A stretch of DNA of 64,000 bases from Castanea sativa (GCF_040712315.1 NC_134018.1:10870835-10934834); one strand, 5' to 3'; positions 48,329-59,900 are shown, counted from the first letter of the stretch. Notes: a model not told the origin generated them from the sequence alone. Made by a program: numbers and translations.

Positions 48329-49682
48329 GGCGTAAATACAATTTTAGTCTTTACATTCTGACCCGATTTCTATTTTGATCCCTACATTTTATTTTTACCA
48401 CTTTTAGTCCTTAAACCAATTAACGCGTGACATTTAAGCCCTTACCGCCACCCAACTAATAGAAAATGCTGACGTGGCAAACAGAGTATACTGTTGGTCT
48501 GACATGGTCAATAAAATAATATTTAAAAATGCCACGTCAGCATAAAATAATAATTAAAAAAGACACGTCAGCATCCACTAATCTTTTGATTTTTTAAAAT
48601 TAATTTATCAATTAAAACAAAATGAAAAATGAAAAAAAAAAAATTAGAACCCAAAATTAGGCGTAAACGCATCTAATTTTTTTTTTATAAATTAATCAAT
48701 CAAATTCAACAAATTAAAAAGACAACAACAGAATTAAAATTCAATACATAAATTTAGATTTGGGCTGATCTTCAACAAGAGCACAATGAACACAAACCCA
48801 GATTTAAATAGAAGAATCACACACCTAAATCTAAACCAAACCTTATGAACCAGTCTTACCACCGTCCTCGTCTTGAAATCCAACACCATGAAAACCTTAC
48901 AAGTCTTAGTAACGCAAACAACGCCGTTTCCCCAAAACATGCACTCAACCACATTCTCGTTGAAGTAATCTTGCCTTAGAATTGAGAGATTAGGCTCGAT
49001 CAACTCCGCGTGAATGTTGTAGCGATAAATAGTGCCGACTTGAATGATATAGACCAAAGTATGATTGTCACTCCACGACAAACCGATCAAGCGACGACCG
49101 AGGTTCTTCCAAACGGCGTCGGAGAGGGAAACGCCGGCAGAGTTGAAGAGGCGGAGCTTTCGGAGCGCGGACTTGGAGTAGAGCTAGACGATCTTGGAAT
49201 CGTTGTGGATGAGAGCGACCGGACCGCCAAATGGGGCGTAGGCGACTTTGTGGCGGCTGAGATCAATGTGCTTGCGTTTGATTGGAGAGGTATGGTTCAT
49301 GAGACTTTCCTTTTGCATTGTGCTGTGTCTGGGTTTTTGGGGTTAGTGTATTCTAGATTCTAATTTTGTTTTGTTTTTTTTTTAATTTTGTTTAAATTGA
49401 TAAATTAATTTAAAAAAAAATCAAAAGATTAGTGTATGCTGACGTGTGTTTTTTAATTATTATTTTATGCTGACGTGGCATTTTAAAATATTATTTTATT
49501 GGCCATGTCAGTCCAACAGTAAACTCTGTTTGTCATGTCAGCATTTTCTGTTATTTGGGTGACAGTAAGGACTTAAATGTTACGCGTTAATTGGTTTAGG
49601 GACTAAAAGTGGTAAAAATAAAAATGTAGGGACCAAAATAGAAATCGGGTCAAAATGTAGGGACTAAAAATGCATTAATGCC
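48329..49682. mobile_element. Pack-MULE carrying a VPS16 gene fragment
   Basis: Inverted ends (left GGCGTAAATACAATTTTAGTC, right as reverse complement GGCATTAATGCATTTTTAGTC) extend inward for roughly 290 bp, with shared phrases GACCCGATTTCTATTTT, AACGCGT and GCTGACGTGGC. A perfect 9-bp target duplication TATAATTTT flanks the element (48320-48328 and 49683-49691). This is the signature of a Mutator-like element. The 1354-bp element has no transposase. Its middle holds GC-rich coding-like DNA from another gene (see the VPS16 fragment), which is the definition of a Pack-MULE. It inserted at the far edge of duplication block B and has no counterpart in block C. Confidence 0.9.
48869..49300 (-). 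pseudogene. VPS16: VPS16 N-terminal fragment captured in a Pack-MULE
   Basis: The minus strand encodes, in one frame, KHIDLSRHKVAYAPFGGPVA, HNDSKIV, a TAG stop (49186-49184), LYSKSALRKLRLFNSAG, RLIGLSWSDNHTL, GTIYRYNIHAELIEPN, and NVVECMFWGNGVVCV with VLDFKT at the end. This matches the N-terminal beta-propeller part of plant VPS16 (VACUOLELESS1 in Arabidopsis), a core subunit of the HOPS/CORVET vacuolar tethering complexes. Only about 140 residues are present, the first-exon start region is replaced (an ATG at 49300 reads MNHTSPIKR), and the stop replaces an expected glutamine. No VPS16 protein can be made. Antisense or truncated transcripts are possible but not shown. Confidence 0.88.
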
Positions 49683-49691
49683 TATAATTTT

Positions 49692-50350
49692 TTGCTTTTC
49701 TAACCATAAAAACTAGTAAGTCCCACATTTGAATCTATTGTTTGGTTAATGTTCTTTAAATAGTTTTTAGAAAATTGTATTTTATTTTCCTTGTTGGCAC
49801 AATTGTTACCAGGCTCGATTTAGTTGAACTCTTGATGACACTTGGTTTGGGGTACTACGTGGTATTCAATGACTCACAATTTTGCTATTATATTTTGCCC
49901 ACAAAGTTTTTAAAAAACCAAGTAGATCATTTAGTGTGATGTGAGAATAAAAATCAAACTAATGTGGGGTTTATACTTTATATAGGCTGCATAAGAAGTT
50001 TCTCAGTTGCTTTAATTCTCAAATGTCTTTTAAGAAATGTTTGAAGCGAACAGAAAAATATGAATATTTTTTTCCGGATATGTAATTATTTACATTATTC
50101 ATTCAAGAGGTTGGGTTTAATTTGTCTATTCACAAAATTTTGCTATGATTAGTTTATCTATCTTATCTTATGTACTTTTCTTGCCTGGTGGTGTGATGAG
50201 ATATATGCATTTGGGGGAGCACAAACCACCATTACATGATCGTACAAACTCGATTATAAATTTCATTTAGCAAACATTAATATCAAAGTTTCTCCTTTGT
50301 TGGCTACACTTTATCGTTATCCCTAACAACTTATGTGAGTTTCACTTGAA

Positions 50351-50394
<44 letters not shown>

Positions 50395-50804
50395 ATTTTA
50401 AATTAAATTAGTTTGCGTGCTTAGAGGCTTTTCAAAATTTTTTTCTTCTAAAGGTTAGTTTCTTACATTCATCATAATTCGGGGTTTTTACATTTCCTAA
50501 TAAAAAAAATACTTTCAAGTGTGATGAGATTTATATACAAAAAAAATTATTTCACCTACATGAGGAAGAGTTTTTTTTTTTTTTTTATAGGAAGAGATAA
50601 GATTTTGTGTGTGTGTGTGTGTAACCGTATATTAAAAGACTGTAAATAAAGAATTGTAAGACAATTAAGCTCAATTTTTTAAAAAACAATTGAGGAAAAA
50701 CTCAATTATAGAGATACCAAAAAAAAAAAAAGAAGAAGTAGAAGAAGAATATTAAAATATTTTTTTAAAAATCAAATGGTATAGATTTTTTTTAAATGGG
50801 AGGA

Positions 50805-50838
<34 letters not shown>
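49692..50838. other. AT-rich intergenic DNA with (TA)n tracts
   Basis: No gene is recognised. (TA)n runs lie at 50355-50389 and 50807-50838; the second directly abuts the gypsy LTR. Confidence 0.6.
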
Positions 50839-50841
<3 letters not shown>

Positions 50842-51680
50842 AGGGACATTGGGCCCAGTAATCTACAAAGGATGGTCCAACAAAGTCTCTTGGGCTAAAA
50901 ACTCAATCCGAGAACGTCAAATGATCTATGAGTACATGAATGTACCTCATAAAGAAAATGCCAAGTAAAGATGTGATAAACGAGTGAACAATGATGTCCG
51001 AGGAAGAGATTAGTCCTCGGACATTAAAGCCGAGGTCATAGGAAGAGAAGTTTAATATCCCCAGGCTATGTTATAAAAAATCCTATGGCTACGGGAAGAC
51101 ATGGTACACGTAGAGGACAATAGAAAGAGCGGTAGAATATCTAAGGTAAAGCTGCTACCACCGCCCACACATTAAAAACTCTGCAATTGATATACTGACT
51201 GCATTAATGGAGAAATGGGATTTGAGCATGAGGTTTGGAACTTGGTCCTTGACCCTAGAGGACTTCGGGAAAATTTGATTGGACAAGTGTCCAAAGCCAG
51301 CGTTACAACCATGAGGTGGAAGATGATAAAGAGAAGAAAATGAAGTATAAATAAGAGGAAAGACCTTCGGAAGAAGGGAGGCTTTTTCTTGAGAAAGAAG
51401 AAAGAATAGCATATGATAATCTAACGATTTATAATTGTAATCAACCTTGAGGAGCAATACTATAAACTATCCTCGGATTGTGTCCGAGGAAGAGCTTTCA
51501 TTTATATTCTTATAGTTAACTTCTTGTTTGTGCCATTGGGCCCGAGACCCATTCTTTCTTTGTTGTTTGAACCACCCTCAAAATCTAGATTTCAAGTCCA
51601 CTCTCTACAAATTTATTGTAAAAGGCCTTTAAGCCCATTCCCTTTGATTGTGGATTGGAGGTTCGAATTGTATCCTTACA
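50839..51680 (+). mobile_element. 5' LTR of a Ty3/gypsy element
   Basis: 842 bp from TGTAGGGACATTGGGCCC to GTATCCTTACA, homologous throughout to the solo LTR at 3156-3999. TATAAATAAGAGG at about 51345 is the likely promoter. A primer-binding site and a gag frame follow directly. No 3' LTR partner is present in the window. Confidence 0.9.
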
Positions 51681-51682
51681 AT

Positions 51683-51700
51683 TGGCGCCGTCTGTGGGAA
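51683..51700 (+). other. tRNA primer-binding site
   Basis: TGGCGCCGTCTGTGGGAA starts two bases after the LTR end. Its first nine to ten bases (TGGCGCCGT) fit the 3' end of a tRNA-Asp type primer; the rest diverges. The position is right for minus-strand priming of a retrotransposon. Confidence 0.7.
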
Positions 51701-51728
51701 TTTAGTCTTTAAGCAGGTTTAAGACATC

Positions 51729-53312
51729 ATGGCGGGCTCAGGACCACAACGCCGTGCAGAGTCCGTGGGCTCCCAACATGAGGATCACTCCCTACATCCT
51801 AATCACGAAGAGAACTGGGAAGGTAGTGTGCATACTACGCACATTACCAAAAGTACGAGTCATTCACAAGGGGGAAGCGGAGCTCCTCACAAGAAGAATA
51901 CCAAGACCATGCAGAAAGAGATTGACAGCCTAAAAAGGAAATTGCGTCATAAGAGGCGGAAGCGAACTCCTTCTGTCTCCGATCCCTTTTCTGAGGGTTC
52001 CGAAGATGACAATTACAGGCAGAGGTCCAGGATTCCCCCGGGTGAATCTTTTTCTTCCGAGGAAGACAACCTGCATGGGAGACATGGTAGAGACTACTCC
52101 TCTAGGGGCTTGGGAAATGATGCAATGGGTAGGACGTTGCACCAAATCTCCAGGTTACCCTTCACCTGCAAGTTGGAGGAAGGGAGGTTACCTCGGCGCT
52201 TCACACAACTGGCCTTCACTATTTACAATGGCTGGACGGATCCTGTGGAGCACGTGAGCCATTTCAGCCAAAGGATGGCGGTACATTCCAAGAATGAGAC
52301 CTTGATATGCAAGATTTTTCCCTCTAGCCTGGGGCCCGTGGCCATGAGATGGTTTGATGGCTTGAGGGCAAGCTCTATCAATTCTTTCAAAGAGCTTACT
52401 AGAGCATTTGGTTCTCACTTCATCATGTGCAGTAGAGTTTCTCGGCCTTTGGATTCATTATTATCCATGGCCATGAGGGATGGGGAAACCCTAAAAACGA
52501 ATTCGGACAGGTATTGGGAGATGTTCAATGAAATTGACGGGGACTTCGATGACGTGGCGATAAGGACCTTCAAGGTCGGCCTACCTACAGAGCATGAATT
52601 GTGGAAATCTTTGACGAGGAAACCTGTCAGAAGCGTACGTCGGCTCATGGATCACATTGACAAGTACAAAAGGATTGAGGAAGATCAGCAGAAAGGAAAG
52701 GGTAAGGCGAAGGTTATCCCACAGGAAAGGAGGGATTCAAGGTCGGATAAATACAACAATAATAGGCCTGCAAGAGATTTTTCCAAACAAGCTGGTCATA
52801 CGCCCCCACAGGTGGTCAACACCATTTTCGAAGAACCAGTGCAACAGCTGTTGGAGAAAATCAGGCATGAGTCATTCTTCAAGTGGCCAAATAAGATGGC
52901 AGGGGACCCTTTGAGACGCAACCAAAATCTCCATTTCCATTATCACCAGGAGAGGGGTCATACCACCGAAGATTGTCGGACTCTGTGGAATCATTTGGAG
53001 CAATTGGTTAAGGAGGGAAAGTTAAAACAATTTCTGTATCAGCCTAATGGGCAAGGAAACCACTTAGGGACGGCAAGCCACGGGGGTTCTTCGTCAAGGC
53101 CTCCTCTAGGAACAATCAATGTTATTTTTGCGGCACCTGGAAGGACTGGCTCAACTCCTTTTAGGGTGATGTCTGTGGCTCGGACCCTGGCCGAGGAATC
53201 AAGGGATCAGCTGAATAGGATTAAGCAAGTATACCACCAGTTTTGGGTTTCTCGGAAGAGGACAAAATCGGGACTATCTAGCCACACGATGACGCCTTGG
53301 TTGTTACCCTAA
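51729..53312 (+). CDS. Ty3/gypsy gag polyprotein
   Basis: A 527-codon open frame starts 49 bases after the LTR. The N-terminus is polar and repetitive, with a basic stretch KRKLRHKRRKR. The central part (VEHVSHFSQRMAVH, LGPVAMRWFDGL, MRDGETL..RYWEMFNEI) is a retrotransposon gag capsid-type domain. Near residue 400, HYHQERGHTTEDC is a degenerate zinc knuckle that retains the GH-x4-C half but lacks the usual first cysteine. Gag forms the virus-like particle of the element. The frame is intact, but protease is reached only through a frame change near 53240, so the element is not functional as a whole. Confidence 0.85.
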   Translation: MAGSGPQRRAESVGSQHEDHSLHPNHEENWEGSVHTTHITKSTSHSQGGSGAPHKKNTKTMQKEIDSLKRKLRHKRRKRTPSVSDPFSEGSEDDNYRQRSRIPPGESFSSEEDNLHGRHGRDYSSRGLGNDAMGRTLHQISRLPFTCKLEEGRLPRRFTQLAFTIYNGWTDPVEHVSHFSQRMAVHSKNETLICKIFPSSLGPVAMRWFDGLRASSINSFKELTRAFGSHFIMCSRVSRPLDSLLSMAMRDGETLKTNSDRYWEMFNEIDGDFDDVAIRTFKVGLPTEHELWKSLTRKPVRSVRRLMDHIDKYKRIEEDQQKGKGKAKVIPQERRDSRSDKYNNNRPARDFSKQAGHTPPQVVNTIFEEPVQQLLEKIRHESFFKWPNKMAGDPLRRNQNLHFHYHQERGHTTEDCRTLWNHLEQLVKEGKLKQFLYQPNGQGNHLGTASHGGSSSRPPLGTINVIFAAPGRTGSTPFRVMSVARTLAEESRDQLNRIKQVYHQFWVSRKRTKSGLSSHTMTPWLLP

Positions 53313-54165
53313 GAATAGGGAATTACGATGTGAAGAGGGTGATGGTCGATCAAGGCAGTGGCACAGATATCATGTACCCTGACTTGTTCAAAGGGTTGAA
53401 TTTAAAGCTTGAAGATCTTAGGGCGTATGATTCACCCTTGATAAGCTTCGAGGGAAAGGCTGTCATACCAATAGGGCAAATTAGGTTGCCTGAACAATCA
53501 GGCATAGAAGTGGTAAATGTAGATTTCATCGTGGTGTACGTCTATTCTCCCTATACGGCTATTGTGGCAAGACCTTGGTTGCATGCTTTGGGTGCTGTTT
53601 CCTTAACATTGCATGTTAAGGTTAAGTTTCCTTCTGGAGATCAAGTGGTGAAGATACTTGGAAGTCAATCTATAGCTAGACAGTGTATCATGGCTGCAAT
53701 TCTGCAATAACCTAAACCGGAATCCTCGGCCTCGGCTAACGGAAATTCATAGCAATCAAAGTCTTTGGCCACAACCAAGGTAGATGAACCTGCATGTGAG
53801 GAATTGGAAAAAATTCTCATAGACAGCGACCCTGAAAAGTTCTTTCAGGTAGGGGTTTAATTGCCACAGGAGGAGAAGACAAAACTGATTTTGCTTTTGA
53901 GGAGAAATATGGATGCATTTGCATAGAATGCTTACGAAGCCCCTGGGATTGATCCAAGTTTCATTTGTCATCATTTAAAAGTCAATCCAGCTGTGGTACC
54001 GAGGAGGCAACCACCTCGAAGGTCCTCCAAAGAGCATTCTGAGGTTGTGAAGGAGGAGGTGCTCAAACTCAAAAAGGCGGGTGCTATCAAAGAAGTTTTC
54101 TATCCTGAATGGTTAGCCCATGCAGTCGTGGTGAAGAAGAAGAATGGTTTTAGGGCTTTTAATCG
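53240..54165 (+). pseudogene. Gypsy protease and start of reverse transcriptase, truncated
   Basis: The second frame reads GFSEEDKIGTI, a stop, PHDDALVVTLRIG, then the aspartic protease active site VDQGSGTDIMY (53340-53380), followed by the rest of protease to a stop at 53710. Further on, EELEKILIDSDPEKFFQVG and HHLKVNPAVVPRRQ (with stops at about 53860 and 53925) lead to the start of reverse transcriptase, LKKAGAIKEVFYPEWLAHAV and VVVKKKNG (54080-54150). The catalytic YxDD, RNase H and integrase are all missing. The homology ends abruptly near 54155 at GGTTTTAGGGC. Wording of the RT start suggests a Tat/Retand-like gypsy lineage; that is inference. Confidence 0.8.
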
Positions 54166-54239
54166 GACCGAACTGGTTTTCTTGGTTGAAGCGGTCGGAC
54201 CAGTCGGTCTAGTCTGGTTTTTAAAACAGTGGTAATCTC

Positions 54240-55253
54240 CCTTTCATTAAATTAGTTCCTAAAGCGACAAAGAATTCTATCAAAGTTTTGCTTGGTGTTC
54301 AAGAAATTAAAGAATATAAAAAATACCTTGGTTCACCTGTTGTTGTGGGAAGAAATAAAACAGTCAATTTGAACTATATCAAAGATAGAGTTTGGGAAAA
54401 ATTGCTGGGTTGGAGGAAAAACTACTCTCACCAGGAGGCAAGAAAGTATTGTTGAAAGTTGTTGTTCAAGGCATCCCTATGTTTGCTATGAGCTACTTTA
54501 GATTGCTAGTGGGTTTGTGTAATGATATTAAAATGTTGCTCTATAAGTTCTAGTGGGGTCAATGAGGTGATTGTAGAAAAATTCATTTGAAAATTTGAGA
54601 ATCTTTATATTAACCAAAATTGGCTGGTGGTATAGGTTTTAGAGATCTCTGTAAATTTAATGAAGCTATGTTGGTTAAACAAGTGTGAGGCCTTGTTCAT
54701 GAAACTAATTCATTATGCTAAAGCCTCATTTGGTTCTTATGCATGGAAGAGTATCCTATGGGTTAGAAGGGTCATCTCGATGAGTGCTAGATGGAGGATT
54801 AGTGATGGAAAAAATGTTAGTATCTATGAAGATTGTTGGCTACCCAAGAGAGAATGGTTGTAGAATTATTTCGCCCCCTTCCCACTGATGCTAAGGCGGA
54901 GACTCTTATTGACGCTGATTCGGAGTGGTGGAGCTCTCATCCCATAGATCATGCGTTCCTTTCTTTTGAAGCTCAACGGATTAAAGTGTCCATCTCTTTG
55001 CAACCTCGCAAGATGATTTTCTGTTTTGGTCGAAGACTAGCAATGGGTCTTATTCTATCAAGTCGGGTTATCAACTTCTTTGTAAGGATAGTCATGGAGA
55101 CTTTGCTTCGGTGTCAAACACTAAAGTTGTTCAAAATTTCTGGAGTAGGTATTTGGAAACTCAAAGTTCCTGGAGAGTGTAAACATTTTGTTTGTAAAGT
55201 CTGTTCTAATGCTTTACTGACAAAAGTTTTCTATATAAACAATAATCCTGCTT
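54240..55253 (+). pseudogene. L1-type LINE reverse-transcriptase remnant
   Basis: Frame-shifted translation gives, in order, KKYLGSPVVVGRNKT, NYIKDRVWEKLLGW, FNEAMLVK (with GGIGFRDLCK just before), YAWKSILW, ARWRISDGKNVSIYEDCWLP, and later FWSRYLETQSS-type text to 55253. This is the part of a plant L1 LINE ORF2 after the catalytic RT core. At least five stops or frame changes are seen. It follows the broken gypsy element directly, with a short G/C-rich GGACCGAACTGG..GGTCGGACCAGTCGG segment between them. Confidence 0.8.
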
Positions 55254-56298
55254 GAAACTATATGTCATTTAAGCTTAAAGGCACCAAAGTCTACAATGCA
55301 TGCTCTTTAGGATCGTGAAAAGATTCAACCAGTTTAATATCAAGACTTTGGCTGGATTGATTGGACAAAACCATCATTTGGATCCTTTGATGATTTAACA
55401 GTGCCCTGTTTTGTGTTGTGTTTTGGGTTGTAGAGGATGTAGTGGTTGTGCGGTGGTGGTGTTGGTTGGTGGCTGCTGGTTGTGACAGTGGTTGTTGGGT
55501 GGTGATCGCCGTCTAATAGTTGTGTTTTGTATTGTACTGCATTATCAGTTAATAATTATTTTAATGTATTACATTAAAATAATTATAATACATTAAAATA
55601 AAGTTTTAATGTATTGTATATATTATTTTAAGGATAAAGTTTAGCTATAAAATTGGTTATAGCCTTAAACAATATTTTTTTATTGGAAGTGACAAATCCA
55701 CTGTTGAATTACATTTCCTTCTTATATTCTTCATACTTGCAAAATTTATTGAAAATTAAAGATCAATAACTATGTTATTAATAAATTGTTTAAATTGCAA
55801 GTTTTTGTAATTTAAAATTATTCATAAAATATAAATTTATATATTATATAGTAAATAATATCTAATTGACACAAAATTTGATATGTGTATTAAGAGTATA
55901 AAGAACATGTAATTCAACAGTTAAATTTTCAAATTATGTAGTAATGTGAATAATATTAAGTGTAAAGTTGTAGTCTTAGACTAAAACTACTTTTGTATCT
56001 AACTTTTGTCCTTATTTTAATGTATTGAATTGAAAAATAGGAGATACAAAAAAAAAAAAAAAAATTAAATGCAAAATATTTTGTTAATGTAGCAAGCTCT
56101 TAAATTTATATAATTATTGACTATTTTTAGAAAAAAACTGAATAATTTTACGCTCTTTTTTTCTATCATAGACGCAGACGTGGCTTTAAAATGAATGGTC
56201 TGGTGAGAAGAGTAGAAAGTAGAAACTTAAGAGTGGTCTGTTGAGGTCAAATTTAAAAAAACAAAAAATCCCAGCTCCAGCAAACCCTAACCTTCTTG
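55254..56298. other. Intergenic DNA before F-box C
   Basis: This holds a GGT/GTT-rich low-complexity tract (55425-55515), an AT-rich self-complementary segment built on TTTTAATGTATTACATTAAAA (55568-55590), and a copy of the foldback repeat (55640-55950). No gene and no clear TATA box for gene C are seen. Confidence 0.6.
55640..55950 (+). repeat. Foldback/MITE-like dispersed repeat, copy 2
   Basis: Shares with 59900-60230 the order CTGTTGAATTACAT, CATACTTGCAAAATTT, AAGTTTTTGTAAT, AGTAAATAA(T/A)ATCT and AACATG(T/A)AATTCAA. The copy at 11876-12090 is in the opposite orientation. Confidence 0.7.
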
Positions 56299-58452
56299 AT
56301 GGCCCATTTAAGTGCTCAATCGAACTCAAAATGCACGGAACATTTTTGGGACAAAGACAGGCTTAGCAATCTACCGGACTCTCTCCTTTGTTACATTCTT
56401 TCTTTCCTTTCGACCGACGAAGCCGTTGTCACAAGCATTTTGTCGAGCAGGTGGAAGACCCTCTGGACTCTCGTCCCAAAAATCGATTTCCAAGATACAT
56501 CCATCAGGGGCCGCAGTGTTTCGCCTCTACGCATACTCTGCAGTGTTTTAGCTCAACACACAGCACCCATCCTCTCGAATTTCACCCTCTTATGGCGTTC
56601 TCCTTGTGACTCTTCTCATTTTGACAATTGGGTCGACACCGCCATATTGCGCAAAGTCCAAACACTCGATCTCCATTTTGAGTGTGGGCAACTTTTCGAG
56701 TTGCCCCATACCGTTTTTCATTGCAAAACATTAGTGGGTCTGGAATTATATGGCGAAATTGAGGTCGATCTTCCTCCTTCCTTTCAACTCCCAAGCCTCA
56801 AGATTCTGCGTCTCTGCGAAATTTGTTATACTTCCAACGACTCTTTCTCGAGCCTCTGCGCCGCCTGCCCGAACCTCGAAGATTTGACGGTGATATACGA
56901 GTTTATAGTCGGTAATGACAATATTGTGAGTTTTAAAATAAGCTTGCCCTTTCTGAAACGTTTACGTATCGAATTCATATCATTTGAAACCGAACCTCCT
57001 GATTACAAGCTTGAAATATGCACCCCAATTCTCGAGCGCTTTCGCTTTCTTGGTTATTTGTCAAACGTGGTTTTCCTTGAAAAACTAGCCCACTTAATTG
57101 AAGCACACTTCGTTGTTTGTGGACTAGGCCATGTATTTGAGATGTGTTATTCAGATAAGTTATTCAAGATTGTAAGAGCACTAAATAGCTCTAAATTCCT
57201 TGAACTATTTCCTGGTGATGTAGAGGTGAGACCCCTTTTATCTTTTGTTATGGTTTTCATGTTTTTTGTTGATGAATATTGTTAGGACTAAGCTTATTGT
57301 GTTTATAATGTTGCGGTGCAGTGCATCGGCTTTGGTTATATATATCCTTCCATGTTCCAAAATTTGGTCCGGTTGAACTTTAAAGTTACTCAATCTAATT
57401 GGCACGTGCTACAATCCTTGCTTGTAGTGGCTCCTAATTTAGAAGTTCTTGTTCTTGATAAGGTTAGTAAACTAGTTAAGTTAGTCAGAACTCCAACTAT
57501 ATGGTTAATTCATGTACCCTAAACATACACTAATGATCTACTACCGTACTGTGTATGTTGTCACCAGCATTATTGTTGTAAAAATCAGTTATGCTGGATG
57601 GAGCCACCGGATGGTTCCCGTTGTTTGTCATCGCGCCTGACAACTTTTGATTTTAATGGATATGAAGAATTGGGACATGAAGTTGAATTCATAAAATATA
57701 TTCTAAAGGAGGCAATAGCCTTGAACACAATCACAATTAAAGTTTCTGCTCTACATTCGAAGGAAAGTGTTCTCAAGAAATTATCAATGTTCCCAAGGCA
57801 CTCAACAACATGTCTACTCACAGTTGAAATAGGTATATTACTTTAACTGGTACTTAGCAACTACATTTAAAGCTATGTTACAAATATTTTATCTTTATAA
57901 TAGAGGCTCTCCACGTGGTGAATTACATTACTATTTTCTGGTTGTTATTTGGGTGTGAGATTGTTTGATAGAATTTGTTCCCTGGGTTTGTGACAACTAA
58001 TATGCAGAACGTTTATTGACCTTCATACAATAAGCATAGTTGGTTTTGAATCAAGCTAAAATTTTGATAATGGAATGTTCATAAATAAGCTTTTGCCACC
58101 TCTTGATTTGTGCTGAAATTTAAGGTTCTGGCTCACTCAATTTGTTGCCTAACTATGACTATTGAAATGGTAAAATAATTGATTGTTTCAATCAAAAGTG
58201 TGACCTCAGAAATTTCTTTTTGAAAGAAACACTTGTAAGTTCTATAGTACTACCAATTAGCTTTAGCTCAAATGACATTTACTCCTCCCTCAATAATAGG
58301 GTGGAGTTTAAGTTCATTGGTTCAAGACTCAGGAGGTGCATGTGTAACTTACCAATAAAAAAGATTGAAATACATTTTTCCTTTCAAATTTAGTTTTTTC
58401 TATATCCATCTTCACGAATATTTGTACTCTTGCAGACAACTCTTTGGAGTAA
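56299..58452 (+). CDS. F-box/LRR/FBD protein C
   Basis: Four exons: 56299-57225, 57322-57462, 57568-57832 and 58436-58452, total about 449 aa, with canonical GT..AG junctions. The F-box begins about residue 20 (DRLSNLPDSLLCYILSFL, SSRWKTLWTLVP). Leucine-rich repeats follow (CPNLEDLTVIYE), and the FBD segment (SSRLTTFDFNGYEEL) is in exon 3. The product is a likely SKP1-binding substrate adaptor of an SCF ubiquitin ligase, like gene B. Exon lengths 2 and 4 (141 and 17 nt) are identical to those of B. The start is the ATG at 56299; the N-terminal tail is shorter than in B and lacks the basic KRRR. No frame break is present. The 17-nt exon is inferred from conservation among the three copies; without it, exon 3 would run to a stop at 57844-57846. 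Confidence 0.88.
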
Positions 58453-59900
58453 TTGGTGGCAACTTCTTTTGACATAGCAACTTCATCATGTGGCTTGACA
58501 ATGTGCTTGACTAGAGTACCCTATGCACCCCAAAGGAGTTAGATATAGTAGTATGCACTACTTGGTGTAGATGAAGTGGTATAGTAAGATTGCAAAGTAA
58601 AATCTTTTTGGGAGCTTCTGCTTTATTACTGCTTGTATTTATTAAATCCTTGCAAGCCCTTTGTTTATTAATGAACTTCTAGATTCTTGTGGGAAAAGTA
58701 CTTGGTGATCCATGTTTAGTTCATGAATTCATGTATATTGATGGTATTTATTAGTCAATTCCAAATGGTAGCACAATAGGCTAGGGATGCCTCATAAAGT
58801 AGAGGTCACTAGTTTGAATTTCCTCTTCCCCCTCCCCTGGGGCCAAAACTCACTTATCAAAAAAACAAAAAAAAAAGGGTATTTAGTAGTGGTAAGGACC
58901 TGTTTTTGGGCTGTTTAACACCTGTATCTTAAAATGTGTCTTAAATGTGATTGTATTTTGACTAGGAAGCTTCTGGACCCAAACTGTTATAGTTCTTCTG
59001 ATGTGAATCTTATTTGCTTACATGGCTTATGGAGAACCTGTTAGTTTGTGTTGCATCTGTAACAGGGGATTCATATCCTTTTAATTTATATTTTACTACA
59101 AAAAAACCATGTATAGACAGGTTTCCCATCCATCTAATTCTTATACTTTCTTCATTTTTTGTGTTGCTTTTATTTATATTTTTGCTACTGTTTTTGCTGT
59201 CTTTTGTCCTCCTTTTGCACAAGAGACAGTGCAAACAATTTATTATTTCAATTATTTCAATTATTAATATTTATTAAAAATGAACCCAAATTTTTTTGAT
59301 TTCTTTAGATTAGGATCTACCAATTTTCACTTATGCTTCTTCTCAATTTTCATTTCTTTATCAGTTTCTTTAAGAGATTTATCTTGTATGCTCATTCGGA
59401 TTTTACCCTTGTGTTTCTTCATATTTCAATAAAGTTTGTTAGTTATCAAAAAAATTTCCTCCTTAGTTCCTTCTCAACCCATGAGATATGTTGAGCTTCT
59501 ATGGCTTTCTGCTGTAATGTTGAGTTGCTTTGGCTTTCTTTGGTATGCATTAATGTTTCTCTGCCAGCATGTTCTAAAGTTCTACATTCTGATGAATACC
59601 AGAACCTCCCTCTGAGTATAAATGTTGTCCTAAAGATGGATGTTTGCCAAATGGAAGTTGGCCTTGTCAGTACGAACTTTCCTCATTTTCCTAGCCTGCA
59701 ACTTCATTCTGGAAGTGTCTTTCTTGTCTGTTTATTGTCTAGTTATCACTGAATAGGATAGCATCTCTTCTAATGGTCATTTTATGTTTTAACATATCAA
59801 TCTTTTATCATTTTTTGTAAACTATGTCTCTACTCAATGGTCCTAATACTTCCATCGTTGTCTGTAAAGCTCATTCAACGCACCAACCTATTTTCGGTTG
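58453..59900. other. F-box C 3' flank
   Basis: Collinear with 45502-46900 downstream of gene B. No gene is recognised; the short ORFs have no domain and are not preserved between the two blocks. Confidence 0.65.

Noticed and set aside
49010..49363. 117-codon plus-strand open frame in the Pack-MULE
   Set aside because: It is the antisense shadow of the VPS16-derived frame; the minus-strand reading matches a known protein.
51683..51700. Possible tRNA gene
   Set aside because: Only an 18-bp primer-binding site is present; there is no cloverleaf.
59501..59752. 83-codon plus-strand frame with a signal-peptide-like start
   Set aside because: The counterpart in block B (about 46500-46750) is not open and no family is recognised, so it is a chance frame in duplicated non-coding DNA.
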